Shown here: piece by piece, positions 24,424-31,679 of the stretch | How the letters are laid out: every line of letters begins with the position of its first letter | How positions within the stretch are numbered: position 1 is the stretch's first letter | Assembly (NCBI GenBank): GCA_004020365.1 | Contig: SAQR01000055.1 | Location: 1-41,222 of the forward strand | DNA: 41,222 bases | Direction: 5' to 3' | Source of the DNA: Mesorhizobium sp. | GTDB lineage: Bacteria > Pseudomonadota > Alphaproteobacteria > Rhizobiales > Rhizobiaceae | Made by a program: the position numbers and the translations under genes | The notes under the pieces: generated by a model | Databases searched by the model: none | Told to the model about the DNA's origin: nothing | The model's input: the letters and a program-made list of their open reading frames with translations, nothing else

Positions 24424-24720
24424 ATGTCCCGCACCTGCGAACTCACTGCCAAGGCAGTCATGTCCGGCAACAATGTGAGCCACGCCAACAACAAGAGCAA
24501 GCGTCGCTTTCTGCCCAATCTCGTCAATGTGACGCTGATCTCGGAAGCGCTGAACCAGAATGTGCGCCTGCGCATTTCGGCCAACGCGCTGCGTTCGGTC
24601 GAGCATCGCGGCGGCCTTGATGCGTTCCTGGCCAAGGCCGACGCCAAGGAGCTGTCGCAGCGCGCGCGGCTGCTGAAGAAGCAGATCGCCAAGAAGCTCG
24701 CCGAACAGCCGGCCGCTTAA
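24424..24720 (+). CDS. rpmB: 50S ribosomal protein L28
   Basis: 98-residue ribosomal protein, the usual length in alphaproteobacteria. L28 landmarks: [32 protein letters not shown] (opening, split by reading) and [21 protein letters not shown]. No zinc-ribbon cysteines, so this is the C-minus form. Driven by the strong promoter at 24299-24327. The transporter gene follows 82 bases downstream on the same strand and may be read from the same promoter, with its own riboswitch-like control. Confidence 0.97.
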   Translation: MSRTCELTAKAVMSGNNVSHANNKSKRRFLPNLVNVTLISEALNQNVRLRISANALRSVEHRGGLDAFLAKADAKELSQRARLLKKQIAKKLAEQPAA

Positions 24721-24740
24721 TTTTCACAGGCAGCCGCCTT

Positions 24741-24775
24741 CCGAGGAGTGTCGTCCGAACTCGGCATGACACCCC
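24741..24775 (+). other. Two mutually exclusive hairpins upstream of the preQ1-like element
   Basis: CCGAG (24741-24745) can pair with CTCGG (24760-24764), while GGAGTGTC (24745-24752) can pair with GACACCCC (24768-24775, one mismatch). The arms interleave, so they form either alternative hairpins or a pseudoknot. There is no T-run, so it is not a standard terminator. Confidence 0.35.
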
Positions 24776-24806
24776 GCTGGTTCCATTACCCAGGATAAAA
24801 AAATGA
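24776..24806 (+). ncRNA. Candidate preQ1-I riboswitch covering the start codon of the transporter gene
   Basis: CTGG (24777-24780) pairs with CCAG (24790-24793) around a nine-base loop TTCCATTAC, followed by AT and a run of seven A that enters ATGAG. This is the preQ1-I layout: a short GC stem, a loop starting TTC with a C before the closing strand, and an A-rich tail whose end pairs back to the loop. The pseudoknot would be CAT (24784-24786) with ATG (24803-24805), hiding the start codon; the AGGA ribosome site overlaps the stem. The downstream gene is a queuosine-precursor transporter, a known preQ1 target. Confidence 0.5.
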
Positions 24807-25483
24807 GCTTTTTCTCCCGATACCTGCCCTTTGTTGCGGCCATGGCGCTTGTCGTGGCGGCGTCGAACGTCCTCGTGCAGTTCCCGCTGCAGGGTGCGAT
24901 CGGCGGCCTGTCGCTGGCCGACATTCTGACCTGGGGCGCCTTCACCTACCCGTTCTCCTTCCTGGTCACCGACCTTGCCAATCGCCGCTACGGCCCGGCT
25001 GTGGCGCGCCGGATCGTGTTTGTCGGCTTCACGGCGGCAGTGATCTGCTCGGTCGTCATCCCGCCCTTGCTGTTCCGCTACGGCCTGATCGAATTCGAAA
25101 CGGCTGCCGACCGGCTGGTGCGCATTGCGGCGGCTTCCGGCACTGCGTTCCTGATCGCGCAGCTGCTCGACGTGACTGTGTTCAACCGGTTGCGCCGGCA
25201 GAGCTGGTGGCGGGCGCCGATCGTCGGCACGCTGGTCGGCTCGGTGTTCGACACCGCGGTGTTCTTCACGATCGCTTTTTCGGCGGCTTTCGCCTTCGCT
25301 GGCCCGAATGATGGCTTTGCGCTCGAAACCGCGCCGCTGATCGGCGTGCTGCCGGTCGAGGCCATGCGCTGGGTGTCATGGGCGCTCGGCGACCTCGGGG
25401 TGAAGCTGATCATCGCCGTGGTGGCGCTGATCCCCTACCGGCTGCTTGCCGCCCGCTGGAGCCAGCCGGCCCTGGCGGCATAG
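24803..25483 (+). CDS. Queuosine precursor transporter (COG1738/YhhQ family)
   Basis: 226-residue integral membrane protein with about six hydrophobic segments. YhhQ landmarks are SLADILTWGAFTYPFSFLVTDLANRRYGPAVARR near 36-70, including the conserved TDLANRxYG motif, FLIAQLLDVTVFNRLRR near 111-128, and GTLVGSVFDTAVFFTIAF near 137-154. The family imports queuine precursors such as preQ0 or preQ1. Start ATG 24803 has AGGA eight bases upstream. The stop codon TAG overlaps the start of a palindromic repeat. Regulation by the preQ1-like leader is inferred. Confidence 0.9.
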   Translation: MSFFSRYLPFVAAMALVVAASNVLVQFPLQGAIGGLSLADILTWGAFTYPFSFLVTDLANRRYGPAVARRIVFVGFTAAVICSVVIPPLLFRYGLIEFETAADRLVRIAAASGTAFLIAQLLDVTVFNRLRRQSWWRAPIVGTLVGSVFDTAVFFTIAFSAAFAFAGPNDGFALETAPLIGVLPVEAMRWVSWALGDLGVKLIIAVVALIPYRLLAARWSQPALAA

Positions 25484-25573
25484 AGCATGATCCCGAACCG
25501 AAGGTCCGCGCCAGCGAAAAGTGGGAACCGGTTTTTGCTATCGCTGACCTTCGGTTCGGAAAAGATCATGCTC
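25483..25573. repeat. Long palindromic repeat (family D, GAGCATGATC arms)
   Basis: Outer arms GAGCATGATC (25483-25492) and GATCATGCTC (25564-25573); inner arms CCGAACCGAAGGTC and GACCTTCGGTTCGG; core GAAAAGTGGGAACCGGTTTT. The first base is the last base of the transporter stop codon. A further partial arm (GAGCATGATCCC) recurs at 25585-25596. Confidence 0.85.
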
Positions 25574-25587
25574 AAGGGTTTTCGAGC

Positions 25588-26289
25588 ATGATCCCATGGG
25601 TCCAACTCGATACCGCGAAAACGCCTGACGGCGGACATGAGCTGCGCCTAAAACAACGCGGCGCCGAGTTCTCGATCATGCTCGGCGCGAACGAACTGAT
25701 GAACAGCCGCCTCAGCGGTTCTGAGGAAGCGCTGGCGAGGCTGTCCTGCCAAAGGATTGCCGGCCGCAGGCAGCCGAAAATCCTGATCGGCGGGCTGGGC
25801 ATGGGTTTCACGCTGCGCGCCGCGCTTGCCGAGCTTGGCGCCGATGCCGGTATCGTTGTCGCCGAGTTGGTGCCAGCCGTGGTGGCGTGGGCGCGCGGCC
25901 CGATGGCGGCTGTGTTCGGCGGCTGTCTCGACGATCCGCGCGTGACTGTTCGCGAAATGGATGTCGGGCAACTCATACGATCGGAAGCCTCGGCCTGGGA
26001 TGCCATCCTGCTCGACGTCGACAACGGTCCGGAAGGGATCGTCCACCCGGCCAACGATGCTCTCTACAGTATAGCCGGGCTGATCAGCGCGAGAGCAGCG
26101 CTCAAGCCCGGCGGCGTGCTGGCGGTCTGGTCGCAGGGATCCGACAGCGGCTTTACCCGCAGGCTCAAGCAGGCGGGCTTCGCGGTCGACGAACTCAAAG
26201 TCCGCGCCAATGGCAAGCGCGGCGCGCGCCACGTCATCTGGATCGCGACCAACGGACACCGGCCTGCGGCAACCGGCGCCAAGCTGTAG
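25588..26289 (+). CDS. Spermidine-synthase-like protein (class I methyltransferase fold)
   Basis: 233-residue protein of the spermidine/spermine synthase-like superfamily. The opening MIPWVQLDTAKTPDGG and EFSIMLGANELMNSRLSGSEEALARL near 29-55 resemble the substrate-side beta domain; IGGLGMGFTLRAAL near 71-84 is the nucleotide-binding glycine motif; DAILLDVDNGPEGIVHPANDALYS near 131-154 and LKPGGVLAVWSQGSD near 165-179 continue the fold. It is shorter than true SpeE, and the polyamine-synthase catalytic Asp is not clear, so a methyltransferase or unknown activity is possible. ATG 25588 lies in a partial family D repeat arm; AAGGG is nine bases upstream. Longer frames upstream read through the repeat and are not credible. 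Confidence 0.83.
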   Translation: MIPWVQLDTAKTPDGGHELRLKQRGAEFSIMLGANELMNSRLSGSEEALARLSCQRIAGRRQPKILIGGLGMGFTLRAALAELGADAGIVVAELVPAVVAWARGPMAAVFGGCLDDPRVTVREMDVGQLIRSEASAWDAILLDVDNGPEGIVHPANDALYSIAGLISARAALKPGGVLAVWSQGSDSGFTRRLKQAGFAVDELKVRANGKRGARHVIWIATNGHRPAATGAKL

Positions 26290-26326
26290 CTAGTTTTGTT
26301 ATCGGCCGCCCTTTGCCGACCGCCTC

Positions 26327-27358
26327 TCAATCCTCGTGCAGCACAAATTCCAGATACAGATTACGCTGCAGCATCGAGTGGTTGTCGTCCGAGACCAGCG
26401 AAACCATCAGTGCGCCGTCGTCGCGGGTCCAGACGTCGAGCCCTTCCATATTGTCGATCTGGTAGCCCATGTCGGCTTCCATCAGCACCGGCCCGTCGGC
26501 AACGGCGCCCTTCTCGACGCTTTCGCCATAGATGCGCCGCAGCCGCATCTTGACGCCGCCGGCCATCGAAAAGCTGCGCTCCAAAAGCAAGAGGTCGCCG
26601 TCCGGCAGGAAGGCACCGTCGGCAATGTCGAAATTGCCGTTGCGCTTGACGGTGAAGACGCCCTTGTGCCGCCCTTCGATAACAGCCGCATAGATGTTGC
26701 CTGATTTGTCGAGGCTCTTTTCCGACACCACGACCAGCCCGCCTCGGTGCTGGCCGTCAGGATTGGCGTGGGTGACGGTCTCAATGCCGCGATTGCGGCG
26801 AAGCTCCCAGGCTGGAATCAGGAAGTCCAATTGCCTGAACTGCGGCTTCATGCCGTCCGGGTCGATCTTGAACTGGGCGACACGGTGGTTGCGCTCGAAG
26901 CCGACCGTGGCAATGCCGTCCTTGACCGCGAGGCCTTCGGCGTCGACCTTCCATTTCTCGTCGATCAGCATGCCCGCCGCGTCGGCCATCTCCTGCATAC
27001 GGAAATTCCGGATGCCTGATGGGCGCTTGTTGGCATCATGAGTGACGGTGCCGAAGAACCAGAAACCGGTATCGGCGACGCCGATGAAATCATTGCCGGG
27101 TTTTAGGAAGCGAAACGCCGACAACGCGCCGAAATCGCGTGACGGCGAGGTCATTTCCAGCCCGCCGACGAATTCGAGCGGGCCGAACCGCTTTTCGTCA
27201 CCGCCGATATGAAACCGGTCTATCAGCCGTGCCGAGATTTCGATCGGCTCGACCGAAACGGTGCCGGCAGCGATGGCAGGCGACAAGGCGATGCCGGCAA
27301 CGAACAGCGCTGTGGCGGCGAAAAGCGTCTGCCGAAAGCCGCCCCACGAAAAAATCAT
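26327..27358 (-). CDS. Esterase-like activity of phytase family protein, exported
   Basis: 343 residues with a signal peptide (about 1-31, [20 protein letters not shown]). The mature part is a beta-propeller-like esterase-like/phytase domain: [23 protein letters not shown] near 63-86, [21 protein letters not shown] near 125-146, [13 protein letters not shown] near 195-207 and [26 protein letters not shown] near 305-330, with the typical xNxEGL pattern. Probably periplasmic; substrate unknown. ATG 27358 overlaps the cobT stop by four bases (ATGA), so it is coupled to the cobalamin genes. Confidence 0.87.
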   Translation of the reverse strand: MIFSWGGFRQTLFAATALFVAGIALSPAIAAGTVSVEPIEISARLIDRFHIGGDEKRFGPLEFVGGLEMTSPSRDFGALSAFRFLKPGNDFIGVADTGFWFFGTVTHDANKRPSGIRNFRMQEMADAAGMLIDEKWKVDAEGLAVKDGIATVGFERNHRVAQFKIDPDGMKPQFRQLDFLIPAWELRRNRGIETVTHANPDGQHRGGLVVVSEKSLDKSGNIYAAVIEGRHKGVFTVKRNGNFDIADGAFLPDGDLLLLERSFSMAGGVKMRLRRIYGESVEKGAVADGPVLMEADMGYQIDNMEGLDVWTRDDGALMVSLVSDDNHSMLQRNLYLEFVLHED

Positions 27359-29253
27359 CCGGCGCGCCGCATGCCGCCGCGTCGCGTGTCGCGCATGCTT
27401 TCCTCGCCAAACAGCGAGGCCAGTTGCTCGGTCATGGCGCCGGCCAGTTCCTCGGCATCGACGATGGTGACGGCGCGCCTGTAATAGCGGGTAACGTCGT
27501 GGCCGATGCCGATGGCCAGGAGCTCGACCGGCGAGCGCGTCTCGATCAATTCGATCACCGCGCGCAGGTGCCGTTCGAGATAGTTGCCCGGATTGACCGA
27601 CAGCGTCGAATCGTCGACCGGCGCGCCGTCCGAGATCATCATCAGGATCTTGCGCTGCTCCGGCCGGGCGATCAGGCGGTTGTGCGCCCACAGCAGCGCC
27701 TCGCCGTCGATGTTTTCCTTGAGCAGGCCCTCGCGCATCATCAGGCCGAGATTGCGGCGCGCCCGCCGCCATGGATGGTCGGCGGATTTGTAGATGATGT
27801 GGCGCAGATCGTTGAGCCGCCCAGGATTGGGCGGCTTGCCTTCCTTCAGCCATTTCTCGCGCGCCTGCCCGCCCTTCCAGGCGCGGGTGGTGAAGCCGAG
27901 GATCTCGACCGAGACGCCGCAGCGTTCCAGCGTGCGCGCCAGAATGTCGGCGCAGGTGGCGGCGACCGTGATCGGCCGGCCGCGCATCGAGCCCGAATTG
28001 TCGAGCACCAGCGTCACCACCGTGTCGCGGAATTTTGTGTCGCGCTCCTGCTTGAAGGACAGCGGCTGCATCGGATCGATGACGACGCGCACCAGCCGCG
28101 CCGGGTCGAGATAACCCTCTTCGAGATCGAAATCCCAGGACCGGTTCTGCTGCGCCATCAGCCGGCGCTGCAGCCGGTTGGCCAGCCGGCCGACGACGCC
28201 GGACAGGTTGGCAAGCTGCTTGTCGAGGAACGCGCGCAGCCGATCGAGCTCTTCCTCTTCGCACAGATCCTCCGCACCCACCGTCTCGTCGAAGGCGGTG
28301 GTGAAGACCTTGTAGTCGATCTCCTTTGACAGATTGGTGAAGGGATTGTCGTTGCGGCGCGCCTCGCCGGGCGTCTCGGCGTCAGCGTCGTCATCGTCGG
28401 ACAGGTCGTCGGCGGTGGCATCGGATGCCTCCGTCTCGGCCGACTGCTCGTCGTCGGACGACGCCTCGGTGTCGTCGGACTGCGACTGCTCGGAGCCGGA
28501 ATCGTCCTCGCCGCCCTCCTCGCTCTGCTCCTCGCCTTGCGGCTGGTTTTCGTCATTGTCCTCTGAGTCTTCGGTCTCCTGTTCGTCGCCGAGCTCCTCG
28601 GCCATTTCCATGGAAGCCAGCATCTCGCGCACGACACGGGCGAACGCCTGCTGGTCGTCGAGCTTTGCCGACAGCCCGTCGAGATCGGCACTTGCCTTCT
28701 CCTCGACCCATGGACGCCAGAGGTCGACGAGCCGCTCGCCGCTCTTCGGCACGGCGCGGCCGGTCAGCTTTTCACGCACCATCAGGGCCAGCGCCTCCTC
28801 GATCGGCGCATCCGCCTTGTCCTTGACATCGATGAGGTTGGCCCTGGCGTATTTGTCCTCGAGCATCGAGCCGATATTGTCGGCCACGCCCTGCATGGCG
28901 CGGGAGCCGATCGCCTCGACGCGGGCCTGCTCGACCGCATCGTAGATGGCGCGGGCCTGCTTGCCCTCCGGCGCCAGCCTGGTGTGGATGCGCGTGTCGT
29001 GGCAGGCGCGCTTCAGCGCCATGGAATCGCCGAGCCCGCGGGTGATGGCGATGTCGGCCTTCGAGGCTTTTTTCGGCAGTTCTGGCAACCGGGCGCGGCT
29101 GCCGGCGAGCGCCGGCCGATCCTTGGCGAAACCGACTTCGAGGTCCTTGTCGCCGGCAATCGCGCGCATGCAGACGGTGACGGCGCGCTTGAAGCTGTCG
29201 GCTTCAGACCCCGTCTTCGACTTGTTGCGCGTGTTGTCGCCCGGACCCGCCAT
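27355..29253 (-). CDS. cobT: Cobaltochelatase subunit CobT
   Basis: Part of the CobST AAA+ motor that drives CobN to insert cobalt into hydrogenobyrinate a,c-diamide in the aerobic cobalamin route. 632 residues, the usual size. The N-terminal half is helical; residues about 219-300 are a very acidic Glu/Asp/Ser-rich linker; the C-terminal half is a VWA domain with the MIDAS motif DNSGSM at 418-423 and [13 protein letters not shown] near 537-549. Start ATG 29253. It is separated from cobS upstream by 150 bases filled with palindromic repeats, and it overlaps the esterase-like gene by four bases downstream. Confidence 0.96.
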   Translation of the reverse strand: MAGPGDNTRNKSKTGSEADSFKRAVTVCMRAIAGDKDLEVGFAKDRPALAGSRARLPELPKKASKADIAITRGLGDSMALKRACHDTRIHTRLAPEGKQARAIYDAVEQARVEAIGSRAMQGVADNIGSMLEDKYARANLIDVKDKADAPIEEALALMVREKLTGRAVPKSGERLVDLWRPWVEEKASADLDGLSAKLDDQQAFARVVREMLASMEMAEELGDEQETEDSEDNDENQPQGEEQSEEGGEDDSGSEQSQSDDTEASSDDEQSAETEASDATADDLSDDDDADAETPGEARRNDNPFTNLSKEIDYKVFTTAFDETVGAEDLCEEEELDRLRAFLDKQLANLSGVVGRLANRLQRRLMAQQNRSWDFDLEEGYLDPARLVRVVIDPMQPLSFKQERDTKFRDTVVTLVLDNSGSMRGRPITVAATCADILARTLERCGVSVEILGFTTRAWKGGQAREKWLKEGKPPNPGRLNDLRHIIYKSADHPWRRARRNLGLMMREGLLKENIDGEALLWAHNRLIARPEQRKILMMISDGAPVDDSTLSVNPGNYLERHLRAVIELIETRSPVELLAIGIGHDVTRYYRRAVTIVDAEELAGAMTEQLASLFGEESMRDTRRGGMRRAG

Positions 29254-29268
29254 CGATCATTCCCCGAC

Positions 29269-29313
29269 GCATGACCCCGAAAATCGGAATCGATTTTCGG
29301 AAAGGATCATGCG
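29269..29313. repeat. Palindromic repeat, family A (intact copy) between cobS and cobT
   Basis: Outer GCATGA ... TCATGC and inner CCGAAAATCG ... CGATTTTCGG arms around GAAT. It is the clearest family A copy in the window and is followed by a family B palindrome 14 bases later. Confidence 0.85.
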
Positions 29314-29327
29314 CGAAATCAAAATTC

Positions 29328-29371
29328 TACAGCGTCCGTCGCGCGTCCAATTGGACGCGCGGCGCTGTAGT
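29328..29371. repeat. Palindromic repeat, family B (intact copy) between cobS and cobT
   Basis: Outer arms CTACAGCG (29328-29335) and CGCTGTAG (29364-29371); inner perfect 22-base palindrome at 29341-29362 built on CGCGCGTCCAA/TTGGACGCGCG. A diverged relative is at 20417-20459. Confidence 0.85.
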
Positions 29372-29372
29372 G

Positions 29373-29403
29373 CATGACCCCGAAAATCGGAATCGAGCCA
29401 TGC
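29373..29403. repeat. Truncated family A repeat adjoining the cobS stop codon
   Basis: GCATGACCCCGAAAATCGGA repeats the left half of the copy at 29269 and then breaks off into GCCATGC. It directly abuts the cobS stop codon at 29404. Confidence 0.7.
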
Positions 29404-30390
29404 TTAGCCCAGCACCACGTTCGCCGCGCTCTCCGGCAAATCCTGGCCGAAGGCGCGCTGGTAGAACTCGGCGACGAGCGAGCGTTCCAGCTCGTCGCAC
29501 TTGTTGAGGAAGGTCAGCCTGAACGCCATGCCAATATCGCCGAAGATCTCGGCATTCTCGGCCCAGGTGATGACCGTGCGCGGGCTCATGACGGTCGACA
29601 GGTCGCCATTGATGAAGGCCGAACGCGTCATGTCGGCGACACGCACCATCTTGTTGACGATCTCCTTGCCCTTAGCATCGCGATAGTGCTTGGCCTTGGC
29701 CAGCACGATATTCACCTCATTGTCGTGCGGCAGATAGTTCAGCGTGGTAACGATCGACCAGCGGTCCATCTGCGCCTGGTTGATCTGCTGGGTGCCGTGA
29801 TAGAGGCCGGTAGTATCGCCGAGACCGACGGTGTTGGCGGTCGAAAACAGCCGGAACGCCGGATGCGGGCGGATGACCCGGCTTTGGTCGAGCAGCGTCA
29901 GCCGGCCCGACGATTCCAGCACGCGCTGGATGACGAACATCACGTCCGGACGGCCGGCATCGTACTCGTCGAAGCACAGCGCGACATTGTGCTGGTAGGC
30001 CCAGGGCAGGATGCCGTCGCGGAATTCGGTGATCTGCAGCCCGTCCTTGACGACGATGGCGTCCTTGCCGACGAGGTCGATGCGGCTGACGTGACTGTCG
30101 AGATTGACGCGCACCATGGGCCAGTTGAGGCGGGCAGCGACCTGCTCGATATGCGTCGACTTGCCGGTGCCGTGATAGCCCGCCACCATGACGCGGCGGT
30201 TGTAGGCAAAGCCGGCGAGGATCGCCATCGTCGTGTTCTTGTCGAACAGATAGTCGGGGTCGATGTCGGGCACATGCTCGCTGGTCACCGAATAGGCCGG
30301 CACCACCATCTTGGACTCGAAGCCGAATTTCTCCCTCACCGGCACGGTGGTGTCGGGCAGGTTGGCGATGTCGCGATCGACCTTGTTCAT
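29404..30390 (-). CDS. cobS: Cobaltochelatase subunit CobS
   Basis: AAA+ ATPase subunit of the aerobic cobaltochelatase. 328 residues from ATG 30390 ([20 protein letters not shown]), matching the start and length of characterised CobS. Walker A GYHGTGKS is at 71-78, Walker B LCFDEYD near 138-144 and the sensor-type segment [16 protein letters not shown] follows around 185. The frame remains open to a GTG at 30498, but the extra 36 residues look like repeat-derived sequence and have no family counterpart; GGAG lies 12 bases upstream of ATG 30390. Upstream is the J-domain gene on the same strand. Confidence 0.96.
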   Translation of the reverse strand: MNKVDRDIANLPDTTVPVREKFGFESKMVVPAYSVTSEHVPDIDPDYLFDKNTTMAILAGFAYNRRVMVAGYHGTGKSTHIEQVAARLNWPMVRVNLDSHVSRIDLVGKDAIVVKDGLQITEFRDGILPWAYQHNVALCFDEYDAGRPDVMFVIQRVLESSGRLTLLDQSRVIRPHPAFRLFSTANTVGLGDTTGLYHGTQQINQAQMDRWSIVTTLNYLPHDNEVNIVLAKAKHYRDAKGKEIVNKMVRVADMTRSAFINGDLSTVMSPRTVITWAENAEIFGDIGMAFRLTFLNKCDELERSLVAEFYQRAFGQDLPESAANVVLG

Positions 30391-30465
30391 CTTTATCAAC
30401 GTCTCCACGGGCGAAGCGCCTGATTTCGCCGGCAATCGATTTTGTCCGGGGGCGGTCTTAGAGCC

Positions 30466-30492
30466 TTTTCCAACCTTATGAAAGTTGGAAAA
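30466..30492. repeat. Perfect 9-bp inverted repeat between the J-domain gene and cobS
   Basis: TTTTCCAAC (30466-30474), nine-base loop, GTTGGAAAA (30484-30492). It starts 15 bases after the J-domain gene stop in the leftward transcript. There is no clear T-run, so it may be a processing or stalling hairpin, or another repeat family. Confidence 0.7.
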
Positions 30493-30507
30493 CGACACGG
30501 AGGTCGC

Positions 30508-31128
30508 TCAGCACAATCCTGCCTGCTTGAGCACGCGATAGGCCTGGAGCACATCGCGGAACCGGTCTTCCGAACCTCTGTCGCCGCCATTCGCATCCGG
30601 ATGGTGGCGTTTCACCAGTTCCTTATATCGCGCCTTGATATCCTTGCCAGTCGCCTTTGTATCAAGGCCAAGCGTTTCCAGCGCCTTGGCCTCAAGCGGC
30701 TTGGCCTTGCGCTCACGCGCCTCGCGCGGATCCTTCGGGCCTTTGAACAGGTCGAACGGATCGCGCATGCGGTTGTAGTAGCCGGCGCGGCCGGAACGCT
30801 GCTGGGCGAAATCGGGCGAGGAGCGCGTCGAGGCGCCGTTGACGCCCATCTTCCAGGTTGGCCGGTGGCCGGTCATCGCTTCCTTCTGGAAGCGGGCGAT
30901 CTCGGTGTCGGGGACACCGGAGAAATAGTTGAAGCCCTTGTTGTACTCGCGCACATGATCGAAGCAGAACTGAAAATACTCGCCCTCCTTCATGCGCCCG
31001 ACCGGCGCGCGATGGGTGCCGGCCTCCTTGCAACCGTCCCACTGGCAGATCGGCGAACGAGACTTCAGCTCCGCATCCTTCTCCGGGCGGATGCGAATTT
31101 TCTCGAAATATTTGGGGTACGGTTTCAT
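30508..31128 (-). CDS. J-domain protein (DnaJ-like, C-terminal J domain)
   Basis: 206-residue protein found beside cobST in many alphaproteobacteria. Unlike classical DnaJ, the J domain is C-terminal (about 150-206), with the HPD tripeptide at 176-178 (KRHHPDANGG) that stimulates Hsp70 ATPase. The N-terminal half contains Cys28, Cys33, His39, Cys55 and His58 (SPICQWDGCKEAGTHR, FCFDHV), which could bind a metal. Two ATGs are possible (31137 and 31128); 31128 gives the MKxxxKYFxxIR opening I associate with the family. A co-chaperone role, possibly for cobaltochelatase assembly, is only inferred from position. Confidence 0.87.
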   Translation of the reverse strand: MKPYPKYFEKIRIRPEKDAELKSRSPICQWDGCKEAGTHRAPVGRMKEGEYFQFCFDHVREYNKGFNYFSGVPDTEIARFQKEAMTGHRPTWKMGVNGASTRSSPDFAQQRSGRAGYYNRMRDPFDLFKGPKDPREARERKAKPLEAKALETLGLDTKATGKDIKARYKELVKRHHPDANGGDRGSEDRFRDVLQAYRVLKQAGLC

Positions 31129-31168
31129 CTCACCCATTTATGGGCTGTTCGCCGGTGCGAAACAAGAA

Positions 31169-31197
31169 TTGACATTTTCGCGATGTTCGCCCTAACC
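31169..31197 (+). promoter_or_regulatory. Possible promoter upstream of the BolA gene
   Basis: TTGACA (31169-31174), 17 bases, CTAACC (31192-31197). Good -35, weak -10. It is the best candidate in the 203-base divergent gap between the J-domain and BolA genes. Confidence 0.35.
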
Positions 31198-31331
31198 GCT
31201 GAATCGCGGCACAAAGCGGGCGATCGGCGAATTTTGTCGCGGGCGGCGGCGCCGCGCGTCCTTGCGGACGCGCAAATGGCGTCGGTTCTCGGGGGTCATG
31301 CGCCGGCCTTATGTGGTGAAGGGAAGCAAAA

Positions 31332-31634
31332 ATGTCCATACAGTCGACGATGGAAGGCAAGTTGAAGAAGGCGTTCTCGCCGGAGCGGCTGGTCATCATC
31401 AACGAAAGCCATCTCCATGCCGGCCATCACCATCAGGACTCCAATCATCACGGCGCCTATGACGGCACCGGCGAGACGCATTTCCGCGTCCGCATCGTCT
31501 CCTCAGCCTTTGCCGGCATGAGCCGCATCGAGCGTCATCGCGCCGTCAACGCATTGCTGGCCGACGAATTGAAGGCTGGTGTCCATGCGCTGGCGATCGA
31601 GCCGGCCGCGCCGGACGAAAAGACCAGGTGGTAG
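31332..31634 (+). CDS. BolA-family protein
   Basis: 100-residue protein with the BolA fold: KLKKAFSPERLVIINESHLHAGHHH near 10-34, then FRVRIVSSAFAGMSRIERHRAVNALLADEL near 51-80 and VHALAIEPAAP near 84-94. The conserved histidine of FVHALxI-type strands is His85. BolA proteins partner with monothiol glutaredoxins to bind 2Fe-2S clusters, or act as morphology-related regulators. It has more histidines than usual near the first loop. GAAGGGAAG lies a few bases upstream of ATG 31332. Divergent from the J-domain gene. Confidence 0.93.
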   Translation: MSIQSTMEGKLKKAFSPERLVIINESHLHAGHHHQDSNHHGAYDGTGETHFRVRIVSSAFAGMSRIERHRAVNALLADELKAGVHALAIEPAAPDEKTRW

Positions 31635-31679
31635 GCCGGTTCCACCGTTCGCGTTCGCCGCTCGCTTTTTGCAGCGCGC

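Noticed and set aside
27139-28329. 396-codon open frame on the plus strand opposite cobT
   Set aside because: Shadow frame; CobT on the minus strand has acidic linker and MIDAS motif.
29374-30423. 349-codon open frame on the plus strand opposite cobS
   Set aside because: Shadow of the AAA+ gene; no family features.
30391-30498. 36-residue N-terminal extension of CobS from a GTG
   Set aside because: Runs through the 9-bp inverted repeat and has no counterpart in characterised CobS, which starts at the MNKxDRD-type sequence.
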